From positions 4,849,637-4,913,636 of the forward strand of contig JAJEKV010000047.1 in assembly GCA_021234155.1 (NCBI GenBank): a stretch of 64,000 nucleotides of DNA. Reading direction: 5' to 3'. The position numbers were made by a program, and so were the translations under genes. The notes below the pieces were generated by a model. It saw only the letters and a program-made list of their open reading frames with translations. It made no database searches and had not been told where the DNA came from. Positions 45,293 to 54,862 of this stretch are shown piece by piece. The stretch is from Isoetes taiwanensis. Lineage: Eukaryota > Streptophyta > Lycopodiopsida > Isoetales > Isoetaceae. The stretch's first letter is position 1, and each line of letters starts with the position of its first letter.

Positions 45293-46474
45293 TTACTCTA
45301 CCGTCCTGTAGGAGCGGAAGGTAATATTTGAGTGCTTGCTCGGTACTCCTCCACGTGCCCCTGAGGTGCCCCTGTGCCTTGATGCATACTGGTCCACGGG
45401 TACTTGAACTAATTCCTTGTAGTCTTGGAAGAGCGTTCGTACACTTGTCAGGTTTGTGGCTCTCCCTTGGAATTTTGCTATCTGCTCTTGTGAGGAAGAA
45501 GACTCCCCTTGCAGTACTCTTGTTGTCTTCCCCCTTATTCCCATCTGCTCCTGAAGTGCTATAAACTCCTCCTCCGTAGGAAGTTCCTCTGACATCATAC
45601 CTCTAATAGTGCCGTAAGCTTCAATGTCCGAGATGGTGTGTCCTGTGTAAGTAGCTGCCTCTCGTATTTGTACCGGAAAATCTTCCGTTTCTTGGTCGAT
45701 GAAGTCTTCTAGATCCGGCTGTTGCCGTAGGAGGTGAAGGAGTTCATCGACGCGGTAGCCTCTGTCCCTGCATTCGGGGAGGTTTTTGATGTCATTTAGC
45801 AGCAAGTATTCCTGTCCTTCGACTATGACTGGTGCTAGGCTTGTTATTCCCAGCCCGATTGGTTGTGCAATCCTCGGGGTGGTCCTGTCAGCTTCGAAGC
45901 GGGTGATGTCTTGTTCCGCTTCCCGGCGTTCCTCCTCTGGGTCCACCTCTATGTCATCCTCGCTTTCCTGCTCGGAGTTTTCACTTTCTTCGGATGCTTC
46001 TGCTATGGTCTCTTCGTATTCAAGCAGGAGGCGTTCGTCCGCTGCTGCGTCCAAGGGTGTGACTTCTAGCGGCTGAATTGATGGTTCACCTATTACAGTT
46101 TCTGCCCTATATACTAGATATAGCGCTAAGGCTGTGTTGTAGGAGAAGAAGACTTTGCCATTGCTTGTTAGGGTCATATAGGTCGGTAAGCGGTTGGTTC
46201 TGTTCCTCAATGCCTTGGCAATATTGGGTACATGACTGAGGGCTGTTTGCAATGCGGTCCTTGGTACAAAGTACCCTATGCATGGCGGTATCTTCTGTAA
46301 GCTAGGGACAACTTTCTCTTGGAATTCCTGCAGGACTTGCTGGCAGAAAGGATTGGAGTTCAGGGTTGCTGAAAGGTCAAATTCTTTTTGAAATACTTGG
46401 AATACTATATTGACATCTACTTCCGTGATGTGGGGGGAGGCGCTATACCAATTGATGAAGGCTTCTGTAGCCAT
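45293..46474 (-). CDS. chromovirus ORF-C, 393-residue protein with a strongly acidic segment
   Basis: This is the longest intact frame of the element. The N-terminal 135 residues look globular and helical; the stretch PPCIGYFVPRTALQTALSHV ... FFSYNTALALYLVYRAETVI faintly echoes the alpha-1/alpha-2 pattern of the H3-like ORF upstream, but with a longer loop, so I do not assert homology. Residues 152-190 are highly acidic (EESENSEQESEDDIEVDPEE), the kind of tract seen in histone chaperones. The remainder (IVEGQEYLLLNDIKNLPEC, RVDELLHLLRQQPDLEDFI) is unassigned. A hairpin unit lies about 300 bp upstream of its ATG. Function unknown; handling of the H3-like protein is one speculation. Confidence 0.55.
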   Translation of the reverse strand: MATEAFINWYSASPHITEVDVNIVFQVFQKEFDLSATLNSNPFCQQVLQEFQEKVVPSLQKIPPCIGYFVPRTALQTALSHVPNIAKALRNRTNRLPTYMTLTSNGKVFFSYNTALALYLVYRAETVIGEPSIQPLEVTPLDAAADERLLLEYEETIAEASEESENSEQESEDDIEVDPEEERREAEQDITRFEADRTTPRIAQPIGLGITSLAPVIVEGQEYLLLNDIKNLPECRDRGYRVDELLHLLRQQPDLEDFIDQETEDFPVQIREAATYTGHTISDIEAYGTIRGMMSEELPTEEEFIALQEQMGIRGKTTRVLQGESSSSQEQIAKFQGRATNLTSVRTLFQDYKELVQVPVDQYASRHRGTSGARGGVPSKHSNITFRSYRTVE

Positions 46475-46990
46475 GGCGAAGAGCGTGCTGCCGATGTCAA
46501 ACGAAACTGGGAGCGCCTGACTAAGCTGAAAGATCGCCTCAATTGCAGGAGCAGTTCTGTGGTTGAGGCTTGGGGGTTATGCGGGGATATATATAGGGAA
46601 TTTATGCCCTAAAATTTTTAGGGTTTCTAAAACTCCTGACATTTGGGATGAGGCTAATGTTTCTTGGTTAATTTGAGGCTCGAAGTGGCTTGCCTATAGT
46701 CTTAGGGTTCTAATGCAACAAATTTTGGTCGATTTGGGTATGTCTAGCTCAAGTTATGAACTTGGGAAGTTCGGGCGGCTCTAAGAGTGCGCGGGAGGGG
46801 TGTTAGGTTGGGACCTAACTAGGCTCTGGCGCACTCTTGGAGTCACTGGTGAAATTACTCCAATTGTTCCCAAAACTAATACTGTGCCTAATGAATATAC
46901 ACTCTTAAACAACTATATATATTTTATTATTCAAAATTTTTATACATCAGATATAATCCTGTTAGTTACAAAAAAGTTAATTTCCTTCTA
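46475..46990 (-). other. spacer between ORF-B and ORF-C with hairpin unit 1
   Basis: There is no coding frame. It holds one copy of the hairpin repeat (46777-46844) and an AT-rich stretch 46895-46985 just after the stop codon of the histone-fold ORF. It could serve as a 3' end, an internal promoter or an internal translation-entry region; the sequence alone does not say which. Confidence 0.5.
46777..46844. repeat. hairpin unit 1
   Basis: The outer arms CTCTAAGAGTGCGC and GCGCACTCTTGGAG pair, and inside them TTAGGT and ACCTAA form a second stem around a short loop. The whole 68-bp unit recurs at 48410-48477, 48620-48686 and 48834-48903. Confidence 0.9.
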
Positions 46991-47691
46991 TCAGTCCCTC
47001 CGCTTGATGTACTTAGCCAGTCTCATATCCTTTGGCTGCAGGGTGACTCTTTTTCCATGGAGAGTGCATGCTAATGAATCTTCAAAGTGCTGTACAACCT
47101 CCATCTCTGCTGCTTCTTGTAAAGCGAGTAACATGTCGTTGGTTACTCGCTTGTTGGGGTCGAACTCCCACAAAATTTCTCGGACAAACCTCTGGAATGC
47201 TGCCCTCGGGATGAGGAATCCGTAGCTCCTTTGGAAGTGCTTGATTTCCCGCAAGGCTCTGGCAAAAGGGGAGTCTTGGGATCTCTTCATAGGCTTCTTG
47301 GGAGGTTCCGGTAGCTCTGGCGGGGGTTTGAGCTGGAATGCTTCCCGAGTTGGCCTCCCTCCTTCGACAGTTTTGACTCTGTTTTCTTCGTAGTAGGCTG
47401 CGTAGTCTTCGTGCATCTTCTTGTATATTTTGTAATCTGCTAACTCCTTCTTGTACCTCCTCTCTGGTCCTAAGGTGTACGAGTCTCGGGCGGTTTTGGT
47501 TGCTTTCTTCCCCGCTGCCTTCTCTGCATCTAGCTTCTTTGCTTCTTGCCATATCACGAATGGTGGGGGCCTTGGGGGGGTAGGTTAATCTGTGTCTCAA
47601 GCGTGTTTGGAGTTGGGCTTAGCTCTTCCTCATGGATTTCCTCTGTTTCGAGGTTGAGGGTTAGGCTGCTGCTTTGTGAAGATTCTCCCAT
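46991..47691 (-). CDS. chromovirus ORF-B: protein with a C-terminal histone H3/CENH3-type fold
   Basis: An ATG at 47691 opens MGESSQSSSLTLNLE and an acidic leader. At a run of seven Cs (complement of 47574-47580) the frame must shift by one base to continue, so the C-run is a probable indel. The main frame (from 47557) has a charged helical region (KKELADYKIYKKMHEDYAAY), a proline-rich hinge, then KKP followed by ALREIKHFQ, LIPRAAFQRFVREI, LALQEAAE and KRVTLQPKDMRLAKYI, ending within three residues. These align without gaps to alphaN, alpha-1, alpha-2 and alpha-3 of histone H3, and the ORF ends where H3 ends. The His, Arg and Asp that make the H3-H3 contact and the loop-1 Arg are kept. HFQ and LIPRAAF are closer to CENH3 than to H3. 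The N-terminal 95 residues are not histone. It could enter nucleosomes or coat the element's DNA; that is inference. Confidence 0.85.
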
Positions 47692-47772
47692 TAGGAAGGG
47701 TTGCCTCCAAGAATCTTTGCTATATGAGTCTCCTCCGGCGAGGTTGGGGATTGTTAAGCCCGGTTGGCTCGT

Positions 47773-48185
47773 TTATAGATCGCCCGTAGGGGTTCTTCTC
47801 TTCTTTAAAGGGGTTCTTGGGTCATTACCCTTTTTCCTTTGGGGTCGGGTCCCTCTGTTCTTGGTTCTTTGTTCCCGCCATTGGTCATCTTGGGTTACGC
47901 AACCTCCTCTTACGCTTACATTCTCGCTTTCCCCTCCTTCCTCTTGGCTCTTTCTTCTCTTCTTCTTGCCTTTTCCTCTTTCTTCTTGGCCTTTTCTTCT
48001 TTCCTCTTTGCCTTTTCCTCTTTCCTCCGCCTCCTCTCCAAATTCCTGTAATACCTAGGCCGCCTCTCCATGTCAGCCTTCAGTTTTTCATCAGCATCTT
48101 TGAGCTTCTGTTCAGCTGCGAGCACTTGGGCGCTGGGCCTATCTTCCTTCTTTGGCTTGTGGGCGGTTTGTTTGGTCCTAGCCAT
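47773..48185 (-). CDS. chromovirus ORF-A: protein with a histone H3 tail at its N-terminus
   Basis: The ATG at 48185 is the first in the transcript after the hairpin units. The product begins MARTKQTAHKPKKED; canonical H3 begins MARTKQTARK. With Met removed, Ala1-Arg2-Thr3-Lys4 would be exposed as in H3. Lys/Glu-rich helices follow (KLKDADEKLKAD, RRRKEEKAKRKEEKAKKKEE), probably a long charged single helix or coiled coil. The frame ends at 47916 after GKARM; a shift of one base near there opens a further approximately 45 basic residues to a stop at 47773, so a small indel is likely. It lies directly upstream of the histone-fold ORF, as if an H3 gene had been captured and split. Role unknown; mimicry of the H3K4 tail towards PHD/WD40 readers is inferred. 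Confidence 0.7.
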
Positions 48186-48409
48186 TGTACGACAGCGTCT
48201 GATTTGGAGCAGGGCGCCAAAAGATCGGCTAATGAGAAGGAGCTCGAGGAAGCACGGGAGAACCCTAAAAAAAATGAGCCTATGTCCCGTAATTTATAGG
48301 GTTGGATTTTTAGGGTTTGGTCGATTTAATCTTCTCGGTGGTTTTCTTTGGCAAAAGTCTCCCCGTCTTTGGGCAAAATTGGGGTCTTGTTTGGTGCTGC
48401 TTCTTGAAT

Positions 48410-48477
48410 GGCTCTAAGAGTGCGCGGGAGGGGTGTTAGGTTGGGACCTAACTAGGCTCTGGCGCACTCTTGGAGTC
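48410..48477. repeat. hairpin unit 2
   Basis: Nearly identical to unit 1 (CTCTAAGAGTGCGCGGG ... GCGCACTCTTGGAGTC). It lies about 225 bp upstream of the ORF-A start. Confidence 0.9.
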
Positions 48478-48619
48478 GTCGACCTCTCTGCTCCAACACA
48501 CCCAATTTACACAATTTACATCTTTGTTACTCCCTAATTTAAGCATTTTAAGCGGGGATCCTATCATTACTTTGACCCTTTTAATTTACATTTAATTTTT
48601 AAGGGTCACTTTTGGGGAT

Positions 48620-48686
48620 GACTCTAAGAGTGCGGGGAGGGGTGTTAGGTTGGGACCTAACTATGCTCTGGCGCACTCTTGGAGTC
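48620..48686. repeat. hairpin unit 3
   Basis: This unit lacks one base in the left arm. The pairing extends outward: CACTTTTGG to its left and CCAAAAGTG to its right are complementary, so this stem is longer than in unit 1. Confidence 0.9.
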
Positions 48687-48833
48687 GCTGTTCCAAAAGT
48701 GACTTGTACTTAATGTTTTTCGATGTTTTAACATACAATTCTAGCTATTTCGAACTCCTTTGATCGGGATTTCATCTTTTATCTTCCCATTTGGAGTTCC
48801 TAAGGTCAAGTTCTAGGGTTTATATGAGGTGGC

Positions 48834-48903
48834 GACTCTAAGAGTCTTGTGAAAGGGCCATTAGGTCCTGAACCTAACATGCTCCGGGCGCACTCTTGGA
48901 GTC
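48834..48903. repeat. hairpin unit 4
   Basis: The most diverged unit: GACTCTAAGAGT ... ACTCTTGGAGTC arms are kept, and the inner stem reads TTAGGT...ACCTAA, but the sequence between has changed. Retention of pairing despite change suggests the fold matters. It is the unit closest to the primer binding site (about 190 bp). Confidence 0.85.
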
Positions 48904-49095
48904 ATTGGCCAAAAGTGCTATTTCGATTATTTATTCCATCCTACCTATGGTCTCTACTTATCTTAATCTTAGGTAATTACTATCTCTACCCCAGGGAAAG
49001 AAAAATTTTTCCCGCTACTCGAGGTTTGAGGGTCCTATCAAGTTAGTACTACTGGGAGCATGGTCAGTGCTTTGCTCTTGGTCTCCAAGAACATT

Positions 49096-49106
49096 GCTCG
49101 ATACCA
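49096..49106 (-). other. primer binding site of the chromovirus
   Basis: On the element's sense strand TGGTATCGAGC follows the 5' LTR after three bases. It equals the tRNA-iMet-type site TGGTATCAGAGC except for one missing A, in a CAG context. Confidence 0.8.
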
Positions 49107-49109
49107 GCA

Positions 49110-50698
49110 TGGCGTCCCCTACTGTGATTATCGATTGCACTCAGGTGATACAAACAGGAGTTCATCCCCATACCAGCTCCATGCTAATACTGAGGCCTAC
49201 CTAGGCGCGGAAGCGTAAACATACATGTCGTTAGCACATACATCAACATCATATGACCATCACGAAGGATGGTCCTCCACATATATCTGCATAGACAAAG
49301 ATCAGACATCACATAGGGGAATCCTACCCAAGGCTCGACTCAAGGGATGACCGATGGCTTGGATCTCCGTGAGTTCATTGCGCATGAATTCATGGCAATG
49401 GATTTGGCTGGCATATGAACATGGCTTAGGGTTGTCCACTCCATCCGCCCCTCCTGTGCACACTTTGCAGAGTAGGCTGAAAAGTGTTGGGACGATTGTA
49501 TGGGATGCATAGCCAAGGGGCTATATCCCCGGGTTACATCTCCCGGTTCCGATGGGGCGGTAGGGATCTCTCCCTCCAGAGATCTACATGCTGACTCAAG
49601 GTGACTAGAGGGCCACTGCCCGTATACGACTTGAACTCAATGGAAGGTCATATTCACCACCTCACGAGTGTCGAGCCCATGCCTTGCCCACACGCAGTGG
49701 CAAGCCATTAGACCTAGTCACAATGATCCCCGGCAGCACTAACACACCATAGGGATCGTTCAGGAGTCAGAACACGAACCTCCTTATAAGCCAGTCTGGC
49801 CCCTTCACCCACAACCAGGTGTGGCTCTTGTGCACAGGCCGCATCTACAGTGTGCTAGAGAGGCTACTCTAGGAGCATCAACTACAAGGCTTTAGGTCTC
49901 TACCCCCCTTCCCAATACAAGGAGTTCATAGAGATACATCATCCATATACATCACAGAAGAACTAAAGAACAAGATCTAACCTACAACATAGAGTTAGGT
50001 TCTTTAGTTAGAATCTGCTATCTAGAGATCTAGAGGGCTGCTATGGCCAATCTAATAGGCTAAACCTACTGATACAATGACTAAAATAGGGTTTAGACTA
50101 TCTAATTGGCCAAATACCTGATCCTTGAGAGGCTCCTCCTGACCTGAGCTCGACCATCCTGCTGAAACGCTCGAATCTAGAGAAACTAAGGATGCAATTC
50201 TCCCAATCAGGGTCTGGGATGCGGTTTTGGCTGTTGAGGCAGCCAAAACAGAGTTCTGAAGCCCTAAAATCGAAAATTGGGCTAGTTAGGGTTTCCTACC
50301 CTATATAGACAAGGGGGGTTGGCTAGGGTTTCCAATTATCCCCTTTTGGCATGTGGGATAATTGGAAATGGGCCCACTTGCTTTTAAGGGCTAGGTGGCC
50401 AAATGTGCACACATGGAAATGTGTGCCCACATTAATGTGTACATTGGAAAATGTGCACATTAATTGCACCTATGGGTGTGGCCCACTTGGCATGAAGTGT
50501 CCACTTGGAAATGTGTGCCCACATTAATGTGTACATTGGAAAATGTGCACATTAATAGTTGCACATATTTCTGGCAAGTTGCCCCCTAGGGCTACTCACC
50601 TGGCTACACGCCAGTACCGCATTAACGGTGGAGGGCGGTACGTGACGAGGCGATGCGGTATACGTCCCCGGGCGTATCTTTGTCTTTGGAACGTCTGA
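49110..50698 (-). mobile_element. chromovirus 5' LTR
   Basis: This is the partner of 37428-39090. Both contain the long identical stretch around 49870-50110 (for example TCTAGAGATCTAGAGGGCTG) and the GTGTGCCCACATTAATGTG tandem pair. Its outer edges are altered (TGGCGTCCCC for TGTGACGTCCCC, and ACGTCTGA for ACGTCACA). Promoter elements could not be pinned down; a TATATAG (50301) before AAGGGGGG on the plus strand is on the wrong strand for this element. Confidence 0.85.
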
Positions 50699-53455
50699 GC
50701 AAGCTCCATTTCGAGCCAGACTTCTAGAGCATTTGTTCCTGAGTGCACTTCAGCAGACCTTAGGCTGAGCTTAGACATGTGTTAGACAAAATTCAGCAAA
50801 CTCTTTCCATTTTTTTTTTCAGATCTCTCTTATCTGATGTACACGAATCACTGATGAGAGTTCCAATTGTCGCTTGAGCAAGCATGCAATCTTCTTTTGT
50901 AAGATTCTTTAGTGGTTTGTATGTTCTCATAAGCAATGTTTATTTACAAACATGACTTCAGTTTGGAGATTTGTCTTGCAAGTGAAGAAGCTGAGGGGAC
51001 CAAGCATAAGGTTGTCGCTTCTTGCTCCCTTGCAAAGGTGATAGCAAGATGTTTTCGACTTGAAAATACGGAAGAGTTAGTGTTTTGTCTCTTCCTGAAA
51101 CCTTACGAATATAATAGAAAATATACATGAGAAGTATATGCGAATGATGGTTTGGTAAGTAGGAGCATTTACTTAAAATAAATAAAATAAACTAGACCAT
51201 TGATTCACTCAAACAAGCCATTTACATGCTCCAGTATTGGCAAGCTCCATTTCGAGCCAGACTTCTAGAGCATTTGTTCCTGAGTGCACTTCAGCAGACC
51301 TTAGGCTGAGCTTAGACATGTGTTAGACAAAATTCAGCAAATGCTTTCCATTTTTTTTTCAGTTCTCTCTTATCTGACATACACGAATCACTAATGAGAG
51401 TTCCAGTTATCGCTTGAGCAAGCATGCGATTTTCTTTTGGTTCCCCCCAACCTTCAACCATTAATTGCGGTATTAGTGACCCCCCTCCCCCCCCTTCCCC
51501 CCTTTAAAATATTGCCTACATTTTGCCTTTGTAAATGTAAAATTTGGGCCCTTTAGAATCCACCCTTTGGTGCAACTACCCTGCAATCTCATCCAGATTG
51601 TTGAACTAGATTTGTTTGCATAAATGTATATCTCTCAGGGGCCGAACCTTCTCCCTGTATGGCTTCCGCCCATTTAAGCTTGAAGATCCGAAGTGGCAAA
51701 TGTGTGAGGTTTGGAAAATGCCATTGCTCTAAAAGAAAGTAAGAAGTAATTAATATGTCTATTAAGGTTCCTTTGAGTTTTAGGCTAATTTGTATGGTCC
51801 TTATGTTTTGGCTTCAGAAGTGATGATCCAGATTTGGTATATGTGCAGAAAGTTGAGGCTGAGAGAACCATCAAGTTCCTGCAATAGAGCAGAAATACCA
51901 CCACATGAGTATTCTTGGAGAAACTATGACCAGAAGCCTATTAAAGGATCCCCTCATCCCAGGTAGTTAAAGTAGCTCTTTAGTTCACATGGTTTACATC
52001 GTAAGCTCATTGTATACAAAGATTACGAGCTTCAAAGATTTGTCTATAACGGTAAGATACAGTCTTTGTTCCTGTTTCCTACCTTTTCAATTAACATATA
52101 TGATACCATTATATCCATGTAATTAAGTTTGTACCCCAAACAATATTTGCCCTATGATAGTTCTATTATACCTTTGTTTTCAGTCCCTACAACTGCAATA
52201 GAACTATCCATAGTTTTTTCTACTATGCATCTTATGAATGGATGCATTTATATCTTTTTATTCCTTCTTGGCTGATATGTCAATAAATCGAAGATGAAGC
52301 AGGTTACCAATTTGTGACTTACCAATTTATGCACTCAAAAGGGGCTCTAATATGTAATGAAGATGCCAGTGAAGTACTCAACTAGACCATTGGTTCACTC
52401 AAACAGGCCATTTACATGCTCCAGTATTGGCAAGCTCCATTTCGAGCCAGCCTTCTGGAGCATTTGTTCCTGAGTGCACTTCAGCAGACCTTAGGCTGAG
52501 CTTAGACATGTGTTAGACAAAATTTAGCTGACTCTTTCCATTTTTTTTTTCAGATCTCTCTTATCTGACGTACACGAATCACTGATGAGAGTTCCAATTG
52601 TCGCTTGAGCAAGCATGCAATCTTCTTTTGTAAGATTCTTTAGTGGTTTGTATGTTCTCATAAGCAATGTTTATTTACAAACATGACTTCAGTTTGGAGA
52701 TTTGTCTTGTAGGTGAAGACGCTGAGGGGACCACGCATAAGGTTGTCGCTTCTTGCTCCCTTGCAAAGGTGATAGCAAGATGTTTTCAACTTGAAAATAC
52801 GGAAGAGTTAGTGTTTTGTCTCTTCCTGAAACCTTACGAATACAATAGAAAATATACATGAGGAGAATATGTGAATGATGGTTTGGTAAGTAGGGAAAAG
52901 CATTACCCTAGCATTTACTTAAAATAAATAAAATAAACTAGACCATTGATTCACTCAAGCAAGCCATTTACATGCTCCAGTATTGGCAAGCTCCATTTCG
53001 AGCCAAACTTCTGGAGCATTTGTTCCTGTGTGCACTGCAGCAGACCTTAGGCTGAGCTTAGGCATGGGTTAGACAAAATTCAGCAAACTCCTTCCATTTT
53101 TTTTTTCAGTTCTCTCTTATCTGACAAACACGAATCACTGGTGAGAGTTCCAGTTATCGCTTGAGCAAGCATGCAATCTTCTTTTGTAAGATTCTTTAGT
53201 GGTTTGTATGTTCTCATAAGCAATGTTTATTTACAAACATGACTTCAGTTTGGAAATTTGTCTTGCAGGTGAAGAAGCTGAGGGGACCAAGCATAAGGTT
53301 GTCGCTTCTTGCTCCCTTGCAAAGGTGATAGCAAGATGTTTTCAACTTGAAAATACGGAAGAGTTAGTGTTTTGTCTCTTCCTGAAACCTTACGAATACA
53401 ATAGAAAATATACACGAGAAGTATATGCGAAGCATTATGTCATTGTCATGTAAAT
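50699..53455 (+). repeat. tandem array of exon-like blocks (continuation of duplication copy 1)
   Basis: Two block types recur. Block X (CAAGCTCCATTTCGAGCC ... ATTCACTCAAACAAGCC) is at 50701-51235, partly at 51241-51440, at 52431-52985 and 52987-53455. Block Y (TTCCCCCCAACC ... CATGCTCCAGTATTGG) is at 51440-52430. Block X carries a splice acceptor-like TTTTTTTTTCAG, then a conserved open stretch FIYKHDFSLEICL ... GTKHKVVASCSLAKVIARCF ... NTEELVFCLFLKPYEYNRKY with a stop after it. Copies at 50936, 52667, 53223, 61678 and 63896 encode nearly the same peptide. It looks like one exon pair of an unidentified gene, amplified by unequal exchange. The protein family is unknown to me. Confidence 0.8.
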
Positions 53456-54425
53456 ATATCTTAGGCAAATGCATTATACAATTCTAGTATCATCAAAGCA
53501 TGGTGACAATGCCATGGACATGCTCTTCCTGACTATGTATAAATTGCCTTTGAATAAATAAAAAACTACTATCAAAGACCTATCATAAGCACTGCATTAC
53601 AAAGATTACACTTCTTTTATTTAGTGGTCCAAAAATTGTTCACTGTGTTAGGTTTATTAATATTGTTTTTGTATTTTGCAAGTCTTGACTGCAGAGAAAT
53701 CAATGCATTTAAGTCTCTTATTTATAGCAAGTGAGCTAAATGGAAGCGTTGTGCCATCTATCAAGCAGCTCCATTTTTTGCAAACTCAAATCTTGGTATA
53801 CCTACAACTGGTGGACAACTTCATCAAGTACTTGATTGGCTATCACAACATGTTATTCTTGCCCTGGACATACTCATGAGAAGTACAGAAGGAAAATGGA
53901 CCAATGGATCATGGTGCACTAGAGTCTGACATTACCATGGTGGATGCTTGCCTGGGTTTTGGAGGCAGTATGTATCACTATCAGGAATTCTACCAAATGG
54001 GCCTGCTCGCATGAAAAAGGAACACTTGACATTTGTGGATGGCTTGAAGAAGCACAGAAAATGAGGCACTTAACTTTACACTTTTGGCCAAACAAAAGTC
54101 TATTTTTTAAGTTGATATGATGATTTTCCTGGTTGCATCAACAAGTACTTGATTGATTCTTACAACATGCATGTGCTAGGATGTATTCTACCATTTTTTG
54201 ACACAATGGATGGCACATGAAGGGCAGATTATAAGCTACTTTTAGTTCTTTGATTATAGTAAAAATTGAAAAGCTTCAATTGTAGTTGTGATGGCTGTTG
54301 ATCATCAAATATTTCTCTTCCAAGCAGAATTTAAATCTATAAATTGTCATTGAAAGCCATTAGTCATTGTAATAATTCCAAAGGGTTAAGTTCTCAGGTT
54401 GTGTTTTTCTCAAGCACAATTAATA
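53456..54425. other. single-copy stretch between the exon array and duplication copy 2
   Basis: A frame at 53676-53879 (VLTAEKSMHLSLLFIASELNG...) may be a further exon of the same unidentified gene: it follows a pyrimidine-rich tract, with AAGTCTTGACTGCAG before it. The rest shows nothing recognisable. Confidence 0.4.
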
Positions 54426-54862
54426 GAAAGTCAACTGCCCTTGTGAGCATTTCAACCACCACAAGAAATAAGTAAGGGGCAGCCCTGCCTGACACTTCGA
54501 GCCAATTGGAAGAAACTAGAAGGAGAGCCATTTATTAAGACAGCAGAGTTAGCCATAGAATTAAGACCAAGGATTAAGAAAATTATTTTGGGATTGAATC
54601 CAATCTTATTCAAGGCAAATTCAAGGAAGTCCCAATTAATCAAAAGCTCTTTTGAAATCCAACTTTAAGAGAACACAATTTTGGGAGGATACCTGATTCC
54701 AATGTAAACCTTCCATGGCCACAATGTAATTGTCCAAAATAAATCTGTTAGGCAGGAAAGCAGATTGCTTGAGGGCTGCAATCTATGGAATTTTGAGTGA
54801 GACTTCTGAAGCTTCTCGATGGCATGTCTGCTTACAAGGTTCTTGAGCACTCCAATATGCAC
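54426..54862 (-). pseudogene. LINE reverse transcriptase fragment, copy 2
   Basis: This corresponds to 31776-32215 and retains NWDFLEFALNKIGF, MANSAVLINGSPSSFFQLAR and the VRQGCPL motif B region. It is cut off immediately after motif B, where the duplication begins, so the duplication boundary lies within the LINE. Confidence 0.75.

Larger units (their letters stand above)
37428..50698 (-). mobile_element. 13.3-kb chromovirus (Ty3/gypsy) with histone H3-like extra ORFs
   Basis: Two LTRs of about 1.6 kb flank the element. Transcription runs right to left. In order: 5' LTR, primer site, three hairpin units, an H3-tail ORF, a histone-fold ORF, one more hairpin unit, a long acidic ORF, a small ORF, Gag, protease, reverse transcriptase, RNase H, integrase, chromodomain, polypurine tract, 3' LTR. 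It interrupts TATTGGCAAGCTCC, a sequence intact at 51237-51250: GGCAA ends the left flank and GCAAGC resumes on the right, giving a 4-5 bp target duplication. Gag-Pol is full of frame breaks, whereas the extra ORFs are largely open. The length is far above the 5-7 kb of simple chromoviruses because of the extra ORFs and long LTRs. Confidence 0.9.

Noticed and set aside
45293-46474. Histone fold in the N-terminal part of ORF-C
   Set aside because: Only a faint pattern (VPRTALQ ... ALALYLVYRAE) with a loop much longer than in H3; not enough without a profile search, so left as a question in the findings.
46991-47691. HMG-box in the N-terminal half of ORF-B
   Set aside because: FVIWQEAKK ... 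YKKELADYKIYKKMHEDYAAY has an HMG-like rhythm, but the core aromatic and proline positions do not match well enough to claim it.
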